Shown one piece after another: positions 55,926 to 64,000 of a stretch of DNA of 64,000 nt. Both the position numbers and the translations under genes were made by a program. Below the pieces are notes generated by a model, which saw nothing but the letters and a program-made list of their open reading frames with translations, was not told the DNA's origin and did no database searches. The stretch is from Pseudomonas sp. MPC6 (GTDB lineage: Bacteria > Pseudomonadota > Gammaproteobacteria > Pseudomonadales > Pseudomonadaceae), in NCBI RefSeq assembly GCF_006094435.1, contig NZ_CP034783.1, forward strand, positions 62,001-126,000. Reading direction: 5' to 3'. Numbering within the stretch: the stretch's first letter is position 1; each line of letters starts with the position of its first letter.

Positions 55926-56962
55926 GGCTGCGACCCGGTCTTGTTATCAAGAGTCGGCGGACCATCAACCAGCACCCGAAATGGCGCGGCGTCGGTGCGC
56001 AAGATCATTTTGGTATTGGGAGTGACGATAGTGCCCAAGGTATCCAGGGAGCGCAGCAAGTTATAGAGCTGCGGCGATCCAGCGTAGGCACGGCCGTAAA
56101 TCTGCGCAGCTTCGACCCGGGATTGCGCTTCGATCTCGGCCGCCTTGACTGTGGCATCGGCCTGGACGATTCGCGCATCACGTTCGGCAGCGGAACGGAT
56201 TTGCGCCGCTTCGCGTTTACCGATGGCTGTGCGTTCGGTGGCAATTGTTTCACGCTCGGCGCGCATCCGATCGACCGTGGCAGTGAGGGTTACCGACGGT
56301 AAAGTCAGACGTTCAATGCCGACTTGCACCACCCGCACGCCATACGTCGTCAACAATTGTTGATCGATTTGCTGACGCAGCTGAGTTTCAAAGTCAGCAA
56401 TGCGCACTTGATTCGCATCGGTGTTCACCAGGTTGGCCAGATCATAACTGCTGGCCGTGGTCTCCAGCGCCGAGCCGACAAAGGTACGAATCTGCCGCGC
56501 CGCCTCGTCCGGCTGATTCTGCACGGCGCGCATGAAGCGCTGAACATTGTCCGGATCGCCTTGCACCTGCCACGCCACATAAGCCTGAACGATAATGCGC
56601 AAACCATCGCGCGTGCCCACATCCTGCAAACCGCTGGAGGTCGTACGTAACCGCAGGTCGACCGGGATTGCCGCTTCGAAGGGCGCCGGCCAACGCCAAC
56701 CCAGACCCGGATCCAGCAACACGCGCGACGGATTGCCAAAACGCGTGATCACCGTTGCCTCGCCCGATCGCACTTGCACCAGGCTCGCGGCGGCGATGGC
56801 GAACGCCACCAGCAGCGCGGCCCAACCCATGCGACGCCACGGAAACGGGCCAGCTTCCCGCGGGTCACCATGGTGGTGATGGTGATGCCCGTGGTGATGC
56901 CCGCCATGGCTGTGATCGTGACCATGGCCGCTATGGTCATCGTGAGAGTGGGACTGGCTCAA
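55922..56962 (-). CDS. SPFH-domain membrane protein with a 16-His N-terminus, second of operon
   Basis: 346 residues. The first 31 residues contain 16 His interspersed with Ser, Asp and Gly (key runs: HHHG then six consecutive His at 26-31). Then a transmembrane helix (about 46-63), an SPFH domain (ATVITRFGNPSRVLLDPGLGW to VVQVGIERLTLP; short motif VITRFGNPSR) and a coiled coil (about 230-290). The His-rich cytoplasmic tail is a plausible Zn store or sensor. Four-base overlaps on both sides. In P. aeruginosa similar genes lie next to hmtA. Confidence 0.85.
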   Translation of the reverse strand: MSQSHSHDDHSGHGHDHSHGGHHHGHHHHHHGDPREAGPFPWRRMGWAALLVAFAIAAASLVQVRSGEATVITRFGNPSRVLLDPGLGWRWPAPFEAAIPVDLRLRTTSSGLQDVGTRDGLRIIVQAYVAWQVQGDPDNVQRFMRAVQNQPDEAARQIRTFVGSALETTASSYDLANLVNTDANQVRIADFETQLRQQIDQQLLTTYGVRVVQVGIERLTLPSVTLTATVDRMRAERETIATERTAIGKREAAQIRSAAERDARIVQADATVKAAEIEAQSRVEAAQIYGRAYAGSPQLYNLLRSLDTLGTIVTPNTKMILRTDAAPFRVLVDGPPTLDNKTGSQP

Positions 56963-58917
56963 TTGGCAACTCCTGGTTGAGCGGATTTACTCGGCGGCGC
57001 AGGGTCAGCCGGCAGGGTGAAAGTACGCAGGTCGATGGTCGGCGCATTGCTGCTGCCGCCCAGGCGATGATCGAGCACCAGCAGTCTGGCGTGGGCCAAG
57101 CCCTGGGACAGCTGGCTCAAGTACTGTTCCAGCACAAAGGCCTGGCCGGCGCTGGCATAAGCCTTTTGTTCGGCGCCGAATTTCAAATCTGCCGCTTGCG
57201 CGGCGGCGTAGATTTCACGTGCGCTGGCCATCGCCTGGTCGCGAGCAATGCTGGCCTGCGACTGCGCCTGCTGGGTAGCCTGGGCTGCTGCACCGCGTTC
57301 ACGGGAGATCAATGCTTGAGCAGCAATCTGCGCCGCTTGCACCCCGTGATAGGCATTCGCTGCCCCCGCCGGCGGATGAATCGCTTCGACCACGGTGGCG
57401 AGGATTTCCACGCCACTGTCGAGTTTCTGCAGATCCGCCTGCACCGCCCGGCCAATGTCTTCGGCGAGCCCTACTCGGTCCTCGCCGAGCAAACCGTCGA
57501 GGGTGCGTGACGCGAAGTCGTGAACCAGAATCCGGCTGGCGGTGCTGCGGATCAGAGTGGGTACATCGGCATTGTTGTAGGTCGCCGCCAACGCCGCCTG
57601 ATCGCTCAGGCCGATGCGGTAGACGAAACGCACGTCCATGTTGACGATCTGGAAGCTCTGTTTGTCGGCTCGGCTGCTGGCGATGACCTGGGATTTGTCA
57701 TTCACGTGGCTCGCATCCCACAAGCGATTGGCAATCGCCGGCGCCTGACCTTCGGCGGGTTCGGCGCTAATGGCTGGTGCTGCTTCGCCAACACTGGTCG
57801 CCAACTCGTGGACCACGCCGTTTTCAACGTTCAGCACTCGCCCCAACGGCCAAGGTAAACCCGCGTGCAAACCAGGACCGAATACCTCCACAGGTTTGCC
57901 GAAGCGCTCGTAGATGCCTCGCCCTTGCAGGGGAATTTCGTGAACACCGGTGAGCGACCACCCGACAATCGAGACCACTGCCACCACTGGCAAAAATGCC
58001 CGGCGCATATAGGTGAGAGCCCAGATCTGCCGCAGGTCTATTCCAAAGCGGTTGTGCAGTTCGTGTTGTAACGCCAGCAACGGCTGTGGTGGCCAGCGCA
58101 GCATGTCGGCAATGAAGCTTCGCGCCAGCATCGCCGGTTCGAGTCGGTGACGCCGGGGGCTGAATAACGACAATGCGGCGCGTAACAGCAGTTCCAGCGC
58201 GACCAGCCCCGGTAACAGGCCGATCAGGACGGCCAGCCGCACCGGCCAGACCGAAGTCCCGCTGGTGAACAACAGGCACAAGGCGCTCAGCACCAGACAG
58301 ATAATTGCTACACGCGTCAGCTGCGCCAATGACCCTGCTTCGGGCCACTGGGCCAGGTTTTCCTGGGCCAGTTGACGCTCCAGCACCAGCAAACCAAAGG
58401 CCAGCACTAATGACAGTACAGCACCGACACTGGCCGAGAGGCCGAACGCGGCAGACGGCAGTGTAAGGTTCCACGCCTGTTCAACGCTCAAAAGCGTCAA
58501 CAGCGCCCACCCGCCAAGCCACAATGTCGGCGCGCCAATCTGCAACAGCATCCTGCGCCATTGCTGACTGATTCGATCCAGCAACCGGTCGTACCAACCC
58601 TCCGGGGTAGCCACTTCGTCAGTCACGCCCGCCGGCACGGATGGATTTATCGCTTGGGCGCGCCACTGCGTCACCCACCAGGCCGACTGCAGTCCGGCAA
58701 GCAGCACCAACAAACCGGCGCTTTGATTGGTCAGCACTGGCACCCAAAGAGACTCCGGCGCAAATAGTCCGACAAAAAATGCCAGTACCAGACCTGTCGC
58801 CGCCAGCACTCCCAAGCCGATTGCGAATTGGCGCAATCGACGTCCTTGAAAGACTGCCTGCTGGAAGCGTGGCAGCCCGGTTACTTCAGCTCCATCACCC
58901 TCTAGATCGATTTGCAT
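56959..58917 (-). CDS. Large polytopic SPFH-domain protein, first of operon
   Basis: 652 residues. About six hydrophobic segments fill residues 30-270, then a further helix (about 320-345, RRAFLPVVAVVSIVGWSL) leads to an SPFH domain (GIYERFGKPVEVFGPGLHAGLPW, short motif IYERFGKPVEVFGPG; to about 570) and an Ala/Gln-rich coiled coil (about 560-610). An ordinary HflK has only one helix, so the N-terminal membrane block is an extra module. Start ATG 58917; the ribosome site is weak (GGGGTGGT). A Zur-box-like palindrome lies 36 bases upstream. Confidence 0.85.
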   Translation of the reverse strand: MQIDLEGDGAEVTGLPRFQQAVFQGRRLRQFAIGLGVLAATGLVLAFFVGLFAPESLWVPVLTNQSAGLLVLLAGLQSAWWVTQWRAQAINPSVPAGVTDEVATPEGWYDRLLDRISQQWRRMLLQIGAPTLWLGGWALLTLLSVEQAWNLTLPSAAFGLSASVGAVLSLVLAFGLLVLERQLAQENLAQWPEAGSLAQLTRVAIICLVLSALCLLFTSGTSVWPVRLAVLIGLLPGLVALELLLRAALSLFSPRRHRLEPAMLARSFIADMLRWPPQPLLALQHELHNRFGIDLRQIWALTYMRRAFLPVVAVVSIVGWSLTGVHEIPLQGRGIYERFGKPVEVFGPGLHAGLPWPLGRVLNVENGVVHELATSVGEAAPAISAEPAEGQAPAIANRLWDASHVNDKSQVIASSRADKQSFQIVNMDVRFVYRIGLSDQAALAATYNNADVPTLIRSTASRILVHDFASRTLDGLLGEDRVGLAEDIGRAVQADLQKLDSGVEILATVVEAIHPPAGAANAYHGVQAAQIAAQALISRERGAAAQATQQAQSQASIARDQAMASAREIYAAAQAADLKFGAEQKAYASAGQAFVLEQYLSQLSQGLAHARLLVLDHRLGGSSNAPTIDLRTFTLPADPAPPSKSAQPGVAN

Positions 58918-58952
58918 ACCACCCCAGTGTTCAGCTCTGCTTACGTCGGTTC

Positions 58953-58965
58953 GTTACGGTATAAC
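58953..58965. promoter_or_regulatory. Probable Zur box upstream of the SPFH-hmtA operon
   Basis: GTTAC-GGT-ATAAC on the plus strand matches nine of ten arm positions of GTTAT-N3-ATAAC. It lies 36 bases before the operon start, where a repressor would block transcription. Confidence 0.72.
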
Positions 58966-59041
58966 GAAACGGGTGAATTTTTCGTATTGTTTCGACATAT
59001 GGCGTAACGCTGAGCTGCGGCAGGGTGGCAATCTATAACAA

Positions 59042-59515
59042 TCAGTCCGGCAAATGCCCCAACGGCAACGCTCCCGGGGTCTTCACCGTGTGAATCGCAA
59101 AGTTACTGCGGATGTCACTCACACCTGGCAACTTCAATAAACGCCCGGTGAGAAACCGGTCATAGGCACGCAGATCCGGCACCACCACTTGCAGCAAAAA
59201 ATCTGATTCACCAGATACCAGAAAAGCGGAAATCACCTCGGGCAATGCCGTCACCGCCAGGCGAAAAGACTCCGCCTGTTCATCGTTGTGGCGTTCGACC
59301 TTGACCCCGACAAACACCGTCAGCCCCAACCCGACTTCATCGCGATCAAGATTGGCCTGGTAGCCGCGAATCACCCCGGCTTCTTCGAGCATTCGCACCC
59401 GGCGCAAACAGGGCGATGCGGACAGCCCGATCTCGTCGGCGAGTTGTACATTGCTCAGGCGACCGTCCCGTTGCAGTGCTGCGAGAATCTTGCGGTCGTA
59501 GGCATCAAGTTTCAT
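59042..59515 (-). CDS. Lrp/AsnC-family transcriptional regulator
   Basis: 157 residues: HTH (LDAYDRKILAALQRDGRLSNVQLADEIGLSASPCLRRVRMLEE, about 3-45; short motif LSASPCLRRV) and a RAM/AsnC ligand domain (VVPDLRAYDRFLTGRLLKLPGVSDIRS, about 110-140). It is divergent from a LysE-type exporter, the usual arrangement for an Lrp-type regulator sensing an amino acid and inducing its efflux. Ligand unknown. Its stop is 125 bases from the SPFH operon start; the genes are on the same strand but separated by the Zur-like box. Confidence 0.9.
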   Translation of the reverse strand: MKLDAYDRKILAALQRDGRLSNVQLADEIGLSASPCLRRVRMLEEAGVIRGYQANLDRDEVGLGLTVFVGVKVERHNDEQAESFRLAVTALPEVISAFLVSGESDFLLQVVVPDLRAYDRFLTGRLLKLPGVSDIRSNFAIHTVKTPGALPLGHLPD

Positions 59516-59658
59516 GTTTGGCAGATCCTGAGGGTGTGCGTGTTATTCCGTGGCAGGTTATGCCAACTCAAGATGATTTAGAAGCAAACTACGCAACCAC
59601 CTGCCCTGCCCTTCCGCCCTAGACTGAGCGTACCGAATCGACAACCAATGGGTGCACA

Positions 59659-60288
59659 GTGGCAGGACTCTGGCTGTTTTTCATGGCGCTGGCGGTGGTT
59701 TACCTGTTGCCGGGCCCGGACATGATTCTGCTTTTGCAGACCGGTGCACGTCAGGGCAAAGGTGCCGCACTGGCAACTGCGGTGGGCCTGGGCGTTGCCC
59801 GGGGGTGCCATGTGGCGTTGGCGGCGCTCGGGCTGGCGACGCTGTTCAAAGTTGCGCCCTGGACCTTCGACGTCGTCCGTCTGGTCGGGGCTGCCTATTT
59901 ACTGTGGATCGGCATTCAGTGCCTGCGAACGACACTGCTGCCGAATCTGAATGGTGAACAAGCCGCCTCCGGGAAGTCTCATTGGCGCGCAGCAATCCTG
60001 CGCGGTTTGCTCACCAATCTGCTTAACCCCAAGGCGCTGCTGTTTTGCTCGGTGCTGTTGCCGCAATTCATCAATCCTGATGCCGGCCCGGTACTCGCAC
60101 AGTTTGCGACCTTGGGCATAGTACTGGTCAGCGTCGGCTTGTTGTTCGACAGCGCTTATGCGCTGACCGGCGCCGCGCTGGGTCGCTGGCTGCAACGCAG
60201 TCCATCGGCCCAGCGTTTACAGCAATGGCTGTTCGGTAGCCTGCTGATCGGATTCGCCGTGCGGTTGACGTTCGTGCAACAGGCCTGA
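59659..60288 (+). CDS. LysE/RhtB-family amino-acid exporter
   Basis: 209 residues with about six transmembrane helices and the LysE/RhtB signature LLPGPDMILLLQTGARQGKGAALATAVGLGVARGCHV (short motif LPGPDM near 17-22; LNPKALLF near 125-132). Exports one or more amino acids. The start is GTG 59659, as frame and helix placement require; the ribosome site is weak. Divergent from an Lrp-type regulator. Its stop abuts the stop of the next gene on the opposite strand with no bases between. Confidence 0.87.
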   Translation: MAGLWLFFMALAVVYLLPGPDMILLLQTGARQGKGAALATAVGLGVARGCHVALAALGLATLFKVAPWTFDVVRLVGAAYLLWIGIQCLRTTLLPNLNGEQAASGKSHWRAAILRGLLTNLLNPKALLFCSVLLPQFINPDAGPVLAQFATLGIVLVSVGLLFDSAYALTGAALGRWLQRSPSAQRLQQWLFGSLLIGFAVRLTFVQQA

Positions 60289-62424
60289 TCAGGTCAGCGC
60301 CTTGCGTTTGCGACGATTGATCAGTACCAGGGCGATCGCTGTAAAGATCACCACGCCGCCCACTTGCAGCCATTTTTTATAGGGCCGTAGCGCTGAACGG
60401 ACGGGCGCCACAGCCTGGGTCACGTAGCGTTTGTCTGCATTCTGAAAATCCGGATAAGGGCAGCGCTCGCCAAAGAATATGGCCCAGGGGACATAGGGGC
60501 CTTCCTTGACGTAGCGTCGATAGAACGCAGATTTTTCTTCGACACCGGTATTCCAGCCCGCCGCCGCGCACAGTACCGCGGCAAATGCCTGGCTGGTATG
60601 GGGCAAGTTATCGGCGGCGCGACTGGCAAATTCATTGGCGACATAACGATAGTGATAACGCAGGTCGGGGCGGGCCGCGCTGGCCTGCTGGCGTCTGACT
60701 TCCTCTTCAGCCACTAACGGACCGACCTTGAGTTCGCTGCTTTGGAGACTGTAATTGCCATCGAAGGTCGCATAATCCGGAGACATCTCGTAGCCCAACA
60801 GCGCCATGCCATCGAAGCGGGCCAGTGTCGCGGCATGGAAGTACGCGAATGCCCGTTTGGTAGGCCACCATTTCGATTCGGCATCGTTGCGCAACGCTCC
60901 ATACCACTTTGCCTTGGCCTGCAACTCGGTGTTGTCAAAGTACGCCGGAGCTTCGTCGTAGCGCTGCTCACGCAGCAACCGCCGCCCCAGCAAATTGCGC
61001 AATTTGGCCGCCACCGGCAACGGCACATAGTTATCGCGCTCCTGCCGGGTCAACGCGGGTGGCGCCGGCACTTGGGTGTCGACGTATTGCTTGAGCTCAT
61101 CGAGGGTCAGCACCCGCTCGGCAACCGTTGCCGCGTCGAACCAATAAATGTCTTGGCTGCGATAGAGCTGATCGAACGCTTGCAGGTAATCCCCACGTTG
61201 CAGTGCCAGGATCGCGCTTTCACCCTCGACCCGGCATTTAGGCTGCAGGGTTTCGTAATCCCAATCCGGGGTGCGTCGTTCGCCCCAGGATTCATTCTGC
61301 GGGAAGGCTTGGGCAGCCTTGGCGTACGCCGCAGCGGCCGCAGTCTTGTCGCCATCGCGCATCGCCAGTTTCGCCCGTAGCCACCACGCCAGACCGCCAT
61401 CGCCCGCGTGCTCAAGAAATGCCTTGGCACTGGTGTAGTCACCCTGCTGATAGTTGACTGCCGCCAGACGATCAGCATTGTCGAGGCTACCCCGAGTGCT
61501 GTTGTGCAACAGTTTGATCAGCTTCAATTCGTTCGGCGGCTGATCACCGAATGACCAGCCCATCCGGCTGATCAACGACGCCGTTACCAGTTGCTGCACC
61601 GGTTTGCCCCTGAGCAACGGAGCCAGCTGATCTTCAGGCATCGCCGCCAGATCGTTCATCAACAGTTTCAGCGAGGTGTAACCCACCGCCGAACCGTGGA
61701 GGTTTTGTGTGGCATAGAGTTCGATGGCGCGGTTCCAGTCACCCCCACTGCGCGCTACGCGGGCTTCTTCGCCGAGGCTGGCGACGCCCAGTTCCAGCGG
61801 GTCGCTGAAGCCATCAATGCTCAGCTGACGAGTGTGCTCGAATGCCTTGCGCGACTGATCCAGCAACCCGGGACCCGCGTCCGCTTCGGCGCTCATGGCA
61901 AACAATGCCCGACCTGATGAATAAGCAGCCCAGGTGCTACGCAACTTTCGCTGATCAACCGGTAATGCCAGGACCTTCTGGAAGTACTCGACCGCCAGCC
62001 CACGGTCGCCCGTATTGAACGCCACGGCACCTGCCAGATAGAGCTTGAGCTCGGCCGGCAAATCCGCGCCTTGAATCTCGACCTGACGGGCATCGGTCAG
62101 GCTGCGCAGCTGTTTCACCCGTGCTTGCTGCTCTGCCGTCAAACCGGCCCGCTCTGCGTTGTCCCGCTGCTCGGCAAGATCGGGCGCATCACCATAGCCA
62201 ACATTCGGATTGTGGGTGGCGGCCGTGACGTTCTTGAGCCCGGCGAGCGCCTGCCCGAGGCGATTGATCTCGAAGTTGAAGTTACCTTCCGGCAGCTCCG
62301 CCAGCGATTGGCCACGGTTATCCAGCAGGCGCATCGGGAAGTCCGGCCCGCAGGCCAGCGCCGAACCCAGCGGCAGGCCGAGACTCAGGCACAGCAAGTG
62401 ACGGGGCCAGTTACGGGTGAACAT
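60289..62424 (-). CDS. Large TPR-like envelope protein
   Basis: 711 residues. Signal sequence MFTRNWPRHLLCLSLGLPLGSALA with Cys next, many helical TPR-like segments (e.g. AGAVAFNTGDRGLAVEYFQKVLALP, short motif NTGDRGLAVEYF; DGDKTAAAAAYAKAAQAFP), and one C-terminal transmembrane helix (about 685-703) with an RRKRK tail. So it is probably periplasmic and anchored by its C-terminus. No enzyme motif seen; function unknown. ATG 62424 after AAGGAGC. It overlaps the upstream DUF3142 gene by 14 bases, so the two are co-expressed and probably act together. Confidence 0.78.
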   Translation of the reverse strand: MFTRNWPRHLLCLSLGLPLGSALACGPDFPMRLLDNRGQSLAELPEGNFNFEINRLGQALAGLKNVTAATHNPNVGYGDAPDLAEQRDNAERAGLTAEQQARVKQLRSLTDARQVEIQGADLPAELKLYLAGAVAFNTGDRGLAVEYFQKVLALPVDQRKLRSTWAAYSSGRALFAMSAEADAGPGLLDQSRKAFEHTRQLSIDGFSDPLELGVASLGEEARVARSGGDWNRAIELYATQNLHGSAVGYTSLKLLMNDLAAMPEDQLAPLLRGKPVQQLVTASLISRMGWSFGDQPPNELKLIKLLHNSTRGSLDNADRLAAVNYQQGDYTSAKAFLEHAGDGGLAWWLRAKLAMRDGDKTAAAAAYAKAAQAFPQNESWGERRTPDWDYETLQPKCRVEGESAILALQRGDYLQAFDQLYRSQDIYWFDAATVAERVLTLDELKQYVDTQVPAPPALTRQERDNYVPLPVAAKLRNLLGRRLLREQRYDEAPAYFDNTELQAKAKWYGALRNDAESKWWPTKRAFAYFHAATLARFDGMALLGYEMSPDYATFDGNYSLQSSELKVGPLVAEEEVRRQQASAARPDLRYHYRYVANEFASRAADNLPHTSQAFAAVLCAAAGWNTGVEEKSAFYRRYVKEGPYVPWAIFFGERCPYPDFQNADKRYVTQAVAPVRSALRPYKKWLQVGGVVIFTAIALVLINRRKRKALT

Positions 62425-63607
62425 TTGAAGCTCCTTGATCAATGTTTGCGCAACGCGCCCAACCGATGGCGCGCTGTCCGCCGGCCGCTATTCGACCGTC
62501 ACTCAGGCGCGTGAAGGTAAGCAGATCCGGGCTCTGTTGCAACGCATAGCCGGCGAGGGCATCGGCGCCGTCGCAACCCTGCACCGCCAGTGTCAGGCGT
62601 TCGGGCCAGGCGTTGTCGAGATTGCCCTGATTAACCAGGCTGATGTCATAAAGGCCTTCTTTCGCTGAAAGCTTCAGCGTCAGGCGACTGTCGAGCGCAT
62701 CGCCGCGGGCCACGGCGCGCAAGGTGGTCAGGCTCCATGCCCTGCGGTCGTTGGCCAGCGGCAGACGAAACCAGATCAATCCGGCCAGATGAGCCGGAGG
62801 ATCGTCGCGCAATTGCCTGCCGAGTTGGCTCAGTAGCTGCGGATCGGCCAACAGTTCCCGGCGCGTTCCGCCCCGCTCGAGGGGCACTTCGCTTTCCACG
62901 ACCGGTGCGCCATTGTCCCCAGGCAACAACGCCACGCCATAGGCCGGCAGCGCCAGATAAAAAGGTTTCGAAGTGATGCGGCTCCAGGTTACGGCCCACT
63001 TTTTGGCCTGATCCGGGTCAAACAAGCCACTGCGCGGATCACTGACCGCGTGCACCTGCAACACACTGCTATCGACTGTGGATAAGAGCGCCGGCAACTC
63101 AGGGCTGTCGAGCCAGGAGGGCAAGGCAGTGATGCTCAATGGCAGTGACGCTGGCAGAACCGAGCGCAGATGCACAAGAAATTCCCGATAGGCCGGTAAT
63201 CGAGCATTGCCTGCATCGTGGTCGATTTCCACGCCGGCGAGGTTCAGCCCTCTCCCTTGCCAGTCGCCTAGGACCTGCTGGATCTGCGCAGTGACCTGGT
63301 CCTGGTCCAGCGATGGGAGCTGGCCATCGAGACGAACCACCGCTATCAACGGCCTGCCGTCACCTTTGAGCAACGCCGGATCAATGCGCGCCCGACTCCA
63401 ACCCGCCTGCGGGAACGCCTGCAAGGCCAACACCCGCAGGGTCGAGAAGTCAGCGCGGCTGTCCTTGATGGCGGTTTCATGGGCCGGGGTCCATTGTCGT
63501 TGCCAGACGTAGAGCTGCTGATCAAGTGGCAGTGCGTCCTGTCGTTCGCAACCGTTGAGCAATCCCATCGCTGCGAGCAACACGATCAATCGAGTCAAAA
63601 AAACCAT
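62411..63607 (-). CDS. DUF3142 lipoprotein
   Basis: 398 residues from ATG 63607. Signal ends in a lipobox AMGLLNGC (Cys near 20), so it is a lipoprotein. Conserved-looking blocks include LYVWQRQWTPAH, AGVEIDHDAG, ALPSWLDSPEL, FYLALPAYG and GLIWFRLPLANDRRAW, fitting DUF3142, whose fold resembles glycoside hydrolase-like TIM barrels. The EIDHD motif may be an acidic active site; this is inference. Overlaps the TPR-like gene downstream. Confidence 0.8.
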   Translation of the reverse strand: MVFLTRLIVLLAAMGLLNGCERQDALPLDQQLYVWQRQWTPAHETAIKDSRADFSTLRVLALQAFPQAGWSRARIDPALLKGDGRPLIAVVRLDGQLPSLDQDQVTAQIQQVLGDWQGRGLNLAGVEIDHDAGNARLPAYREFLVHLRSVLPASLPLSITALPSWLDSPELPALLSTVDSSVLQVHAVSDPRSGLFDPDQAKKWAVTWSRITSKPFYLALPAYGVALLPGDNGAPVVESEVPLERGGTRRELLADPQLLSQLGRQLRDDPPAHLAGLIWFRLPLANDRRAWSLTTLRAVARGDALDSRLTLKLSAKEGLYDISLVNQGNLDNAWPERLTLAVQGCDGADALAGYALQQSPDLLTFTRLSDGRIAAGGQRAIGWARCANIDQGASNVHP

Positions 63608-63631
63608 TAACAGCCTTATCCCTGAAATGCG

Positions 63632-63655
63632 AAAAGGGCCGTTCATGGCCCCTTG
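63632..63655 (-). terminator. Intrinsic terminator after the ferredoxin-domain gene
   Basis: Minus strand AAGGGGCC-ATGAAC-GGCCCTTTTC: a short stem followed by TTTT, about 60 bases beyond the stop at 63719. Confidence 0.75.
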
Positions 63656-63718
63656 TCGTTCTTGCCCCCTACCCTACTGAGGCCCCGGCTGATGGGCAAT
63701 GCTCACTGACAGGGCTCA

Positions 63719-64000
63719 TCAGATATCCAACACCAAAGGTTGCGAACCCTGGGCCGGAATTGCGCAACAAATCAGGACCTGACCTTCGCCCAGCACCTCT
63801 GCCGGCGGCTGTGGATAATGGACCTGGCCACTGATCAAGCGAGTCTTGCAGGTGCCGCAGGAACCGCCGCGACAGCTGAATTCCGGGCGCAGCCCACGGC
63901 TTTCCGCCAACTCCAGCAAACTGCCGCCGTTCGGGTGCCAGCGGGCCTCTTTGGCCGAGCGCTGGAACACCACGGGTACCGACGCAGTGGCCGCGGGCGG
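63719..64000 (-). CDS. C-terminal [2Fe-2S] ferredoxin domain of an oxidoreductase (5' part cut by window edge)
   Basis: 94 codons open through the right edge. Plant-type ferredoxin cysteines FSCRGGSCGTCKTR (C-x4-C-x2-C) and the fourth in LICCAIP are present, with GGSLLELAESRGLRPE before them. The upstream stretch PPAATASVPVVFQRSAKEARW looks like a linker from a larger protein, typical of reductases that end in a ferredoxin module after FAD/NAD domains. A free-standing ferredoxin from an internal GTG is less likely. A terminator follows. Confidence 0.82.
   Translation of the reverse strand, partial: PPAATASVPVVFQRSAKEARWHPNGGSLLELAESRGLRPEFSCRGGSCGTCKTRLISGQVHYPQPPAEVLGEGQVLICCAIPAQGSQPLVLDI

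Overview
The window looks like a chromosomal segment of a Pseudomonas species, most likely of the P. fluorescens group. This rests on GC-rich coding sequence, gene orders typical of Pseudomonas (pst genes, purE-purK-LysR-aspA, split pyruvate carboxylase-LysR-RpiR-GGDEF/EAL-uvrD) and many Pseudomonas-type REP/REPIN palindromes between genes. No rRNA, tRNA, CRISPR array, insertion sequence or prophage was seen. It is mostly ordinary core genome with two accessory-looking parts: a giant toxin-like gene (18.9-23.5 kb) and a zinc-starvation island (about 44-59 kb).

Layout. 1-5.2 kb: high-affinity phosphate uptake genes pstS, pstC, pstA (minus strand; pstA runs off the left edge), with a Pho box before pstS and a perfect one before pstC. 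5.4-9.4 kb: MFS transporter, thioesterase, hexose-6-phosphate mutarotase, a DUF3299 secreted protein and a small membrane protein. 9.6-15.3 kb: purE-purK with a terminator-like hairpin in the purE leader, then LysR, aspA (aspartase) and asparaginase. 15.4-18.8 kb: AraC regulator, acetylpolyamine deacetylase and polyamine-binding protein. 18.9-23.5 kb: a 1506-residue DUF6543 (dermonecrotic-toxin-like) protein behind a possible RBS-masking hairpin. 23.5-26.9 kb: MocR regulator divergent from a PaiB-like protein and two GNATs; the MocR linker DNA is a tandem array of DnaA-box-like 9-mers. 27-32.7 kb: two-subunit pyruvate carboxylase, its LysR neighbour, and a HexR-type regulator with a HexR-like operator. 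32.8-43.9 kb: GGDEF/EAL protein, UvrD, Tim44-domain protein, SMI1/KNR4 protein, CPA2 antiporter, thioesterase, PdxY, DUF3301.

44-59 kb: genes that in other bacteria belong to the Zur regulon. There are two COG0523 GTPases, DUF1826, the FolE2 cyclohydrolase, an odd ThrRS paralogue lacking its whole catalytic core, and a four-gene operon of three SPFH/HflK-HflC-like proteins (one with a 16-His N-terminus) plus an HmtA-like P1B ATPase. Two palindromes resembling Zur boxes sit at the two key promoters. cls and cfa (membrane lipids) lie between these parts.

59-64 kb: Lrp-type regulator divergent from a LysE exporter, a TPR-like envelope protein overlapping a DUF3142 lipoprotein, and the C-terminal [2Fe-2S] domain of an oxidoreductase cut by the right edge.
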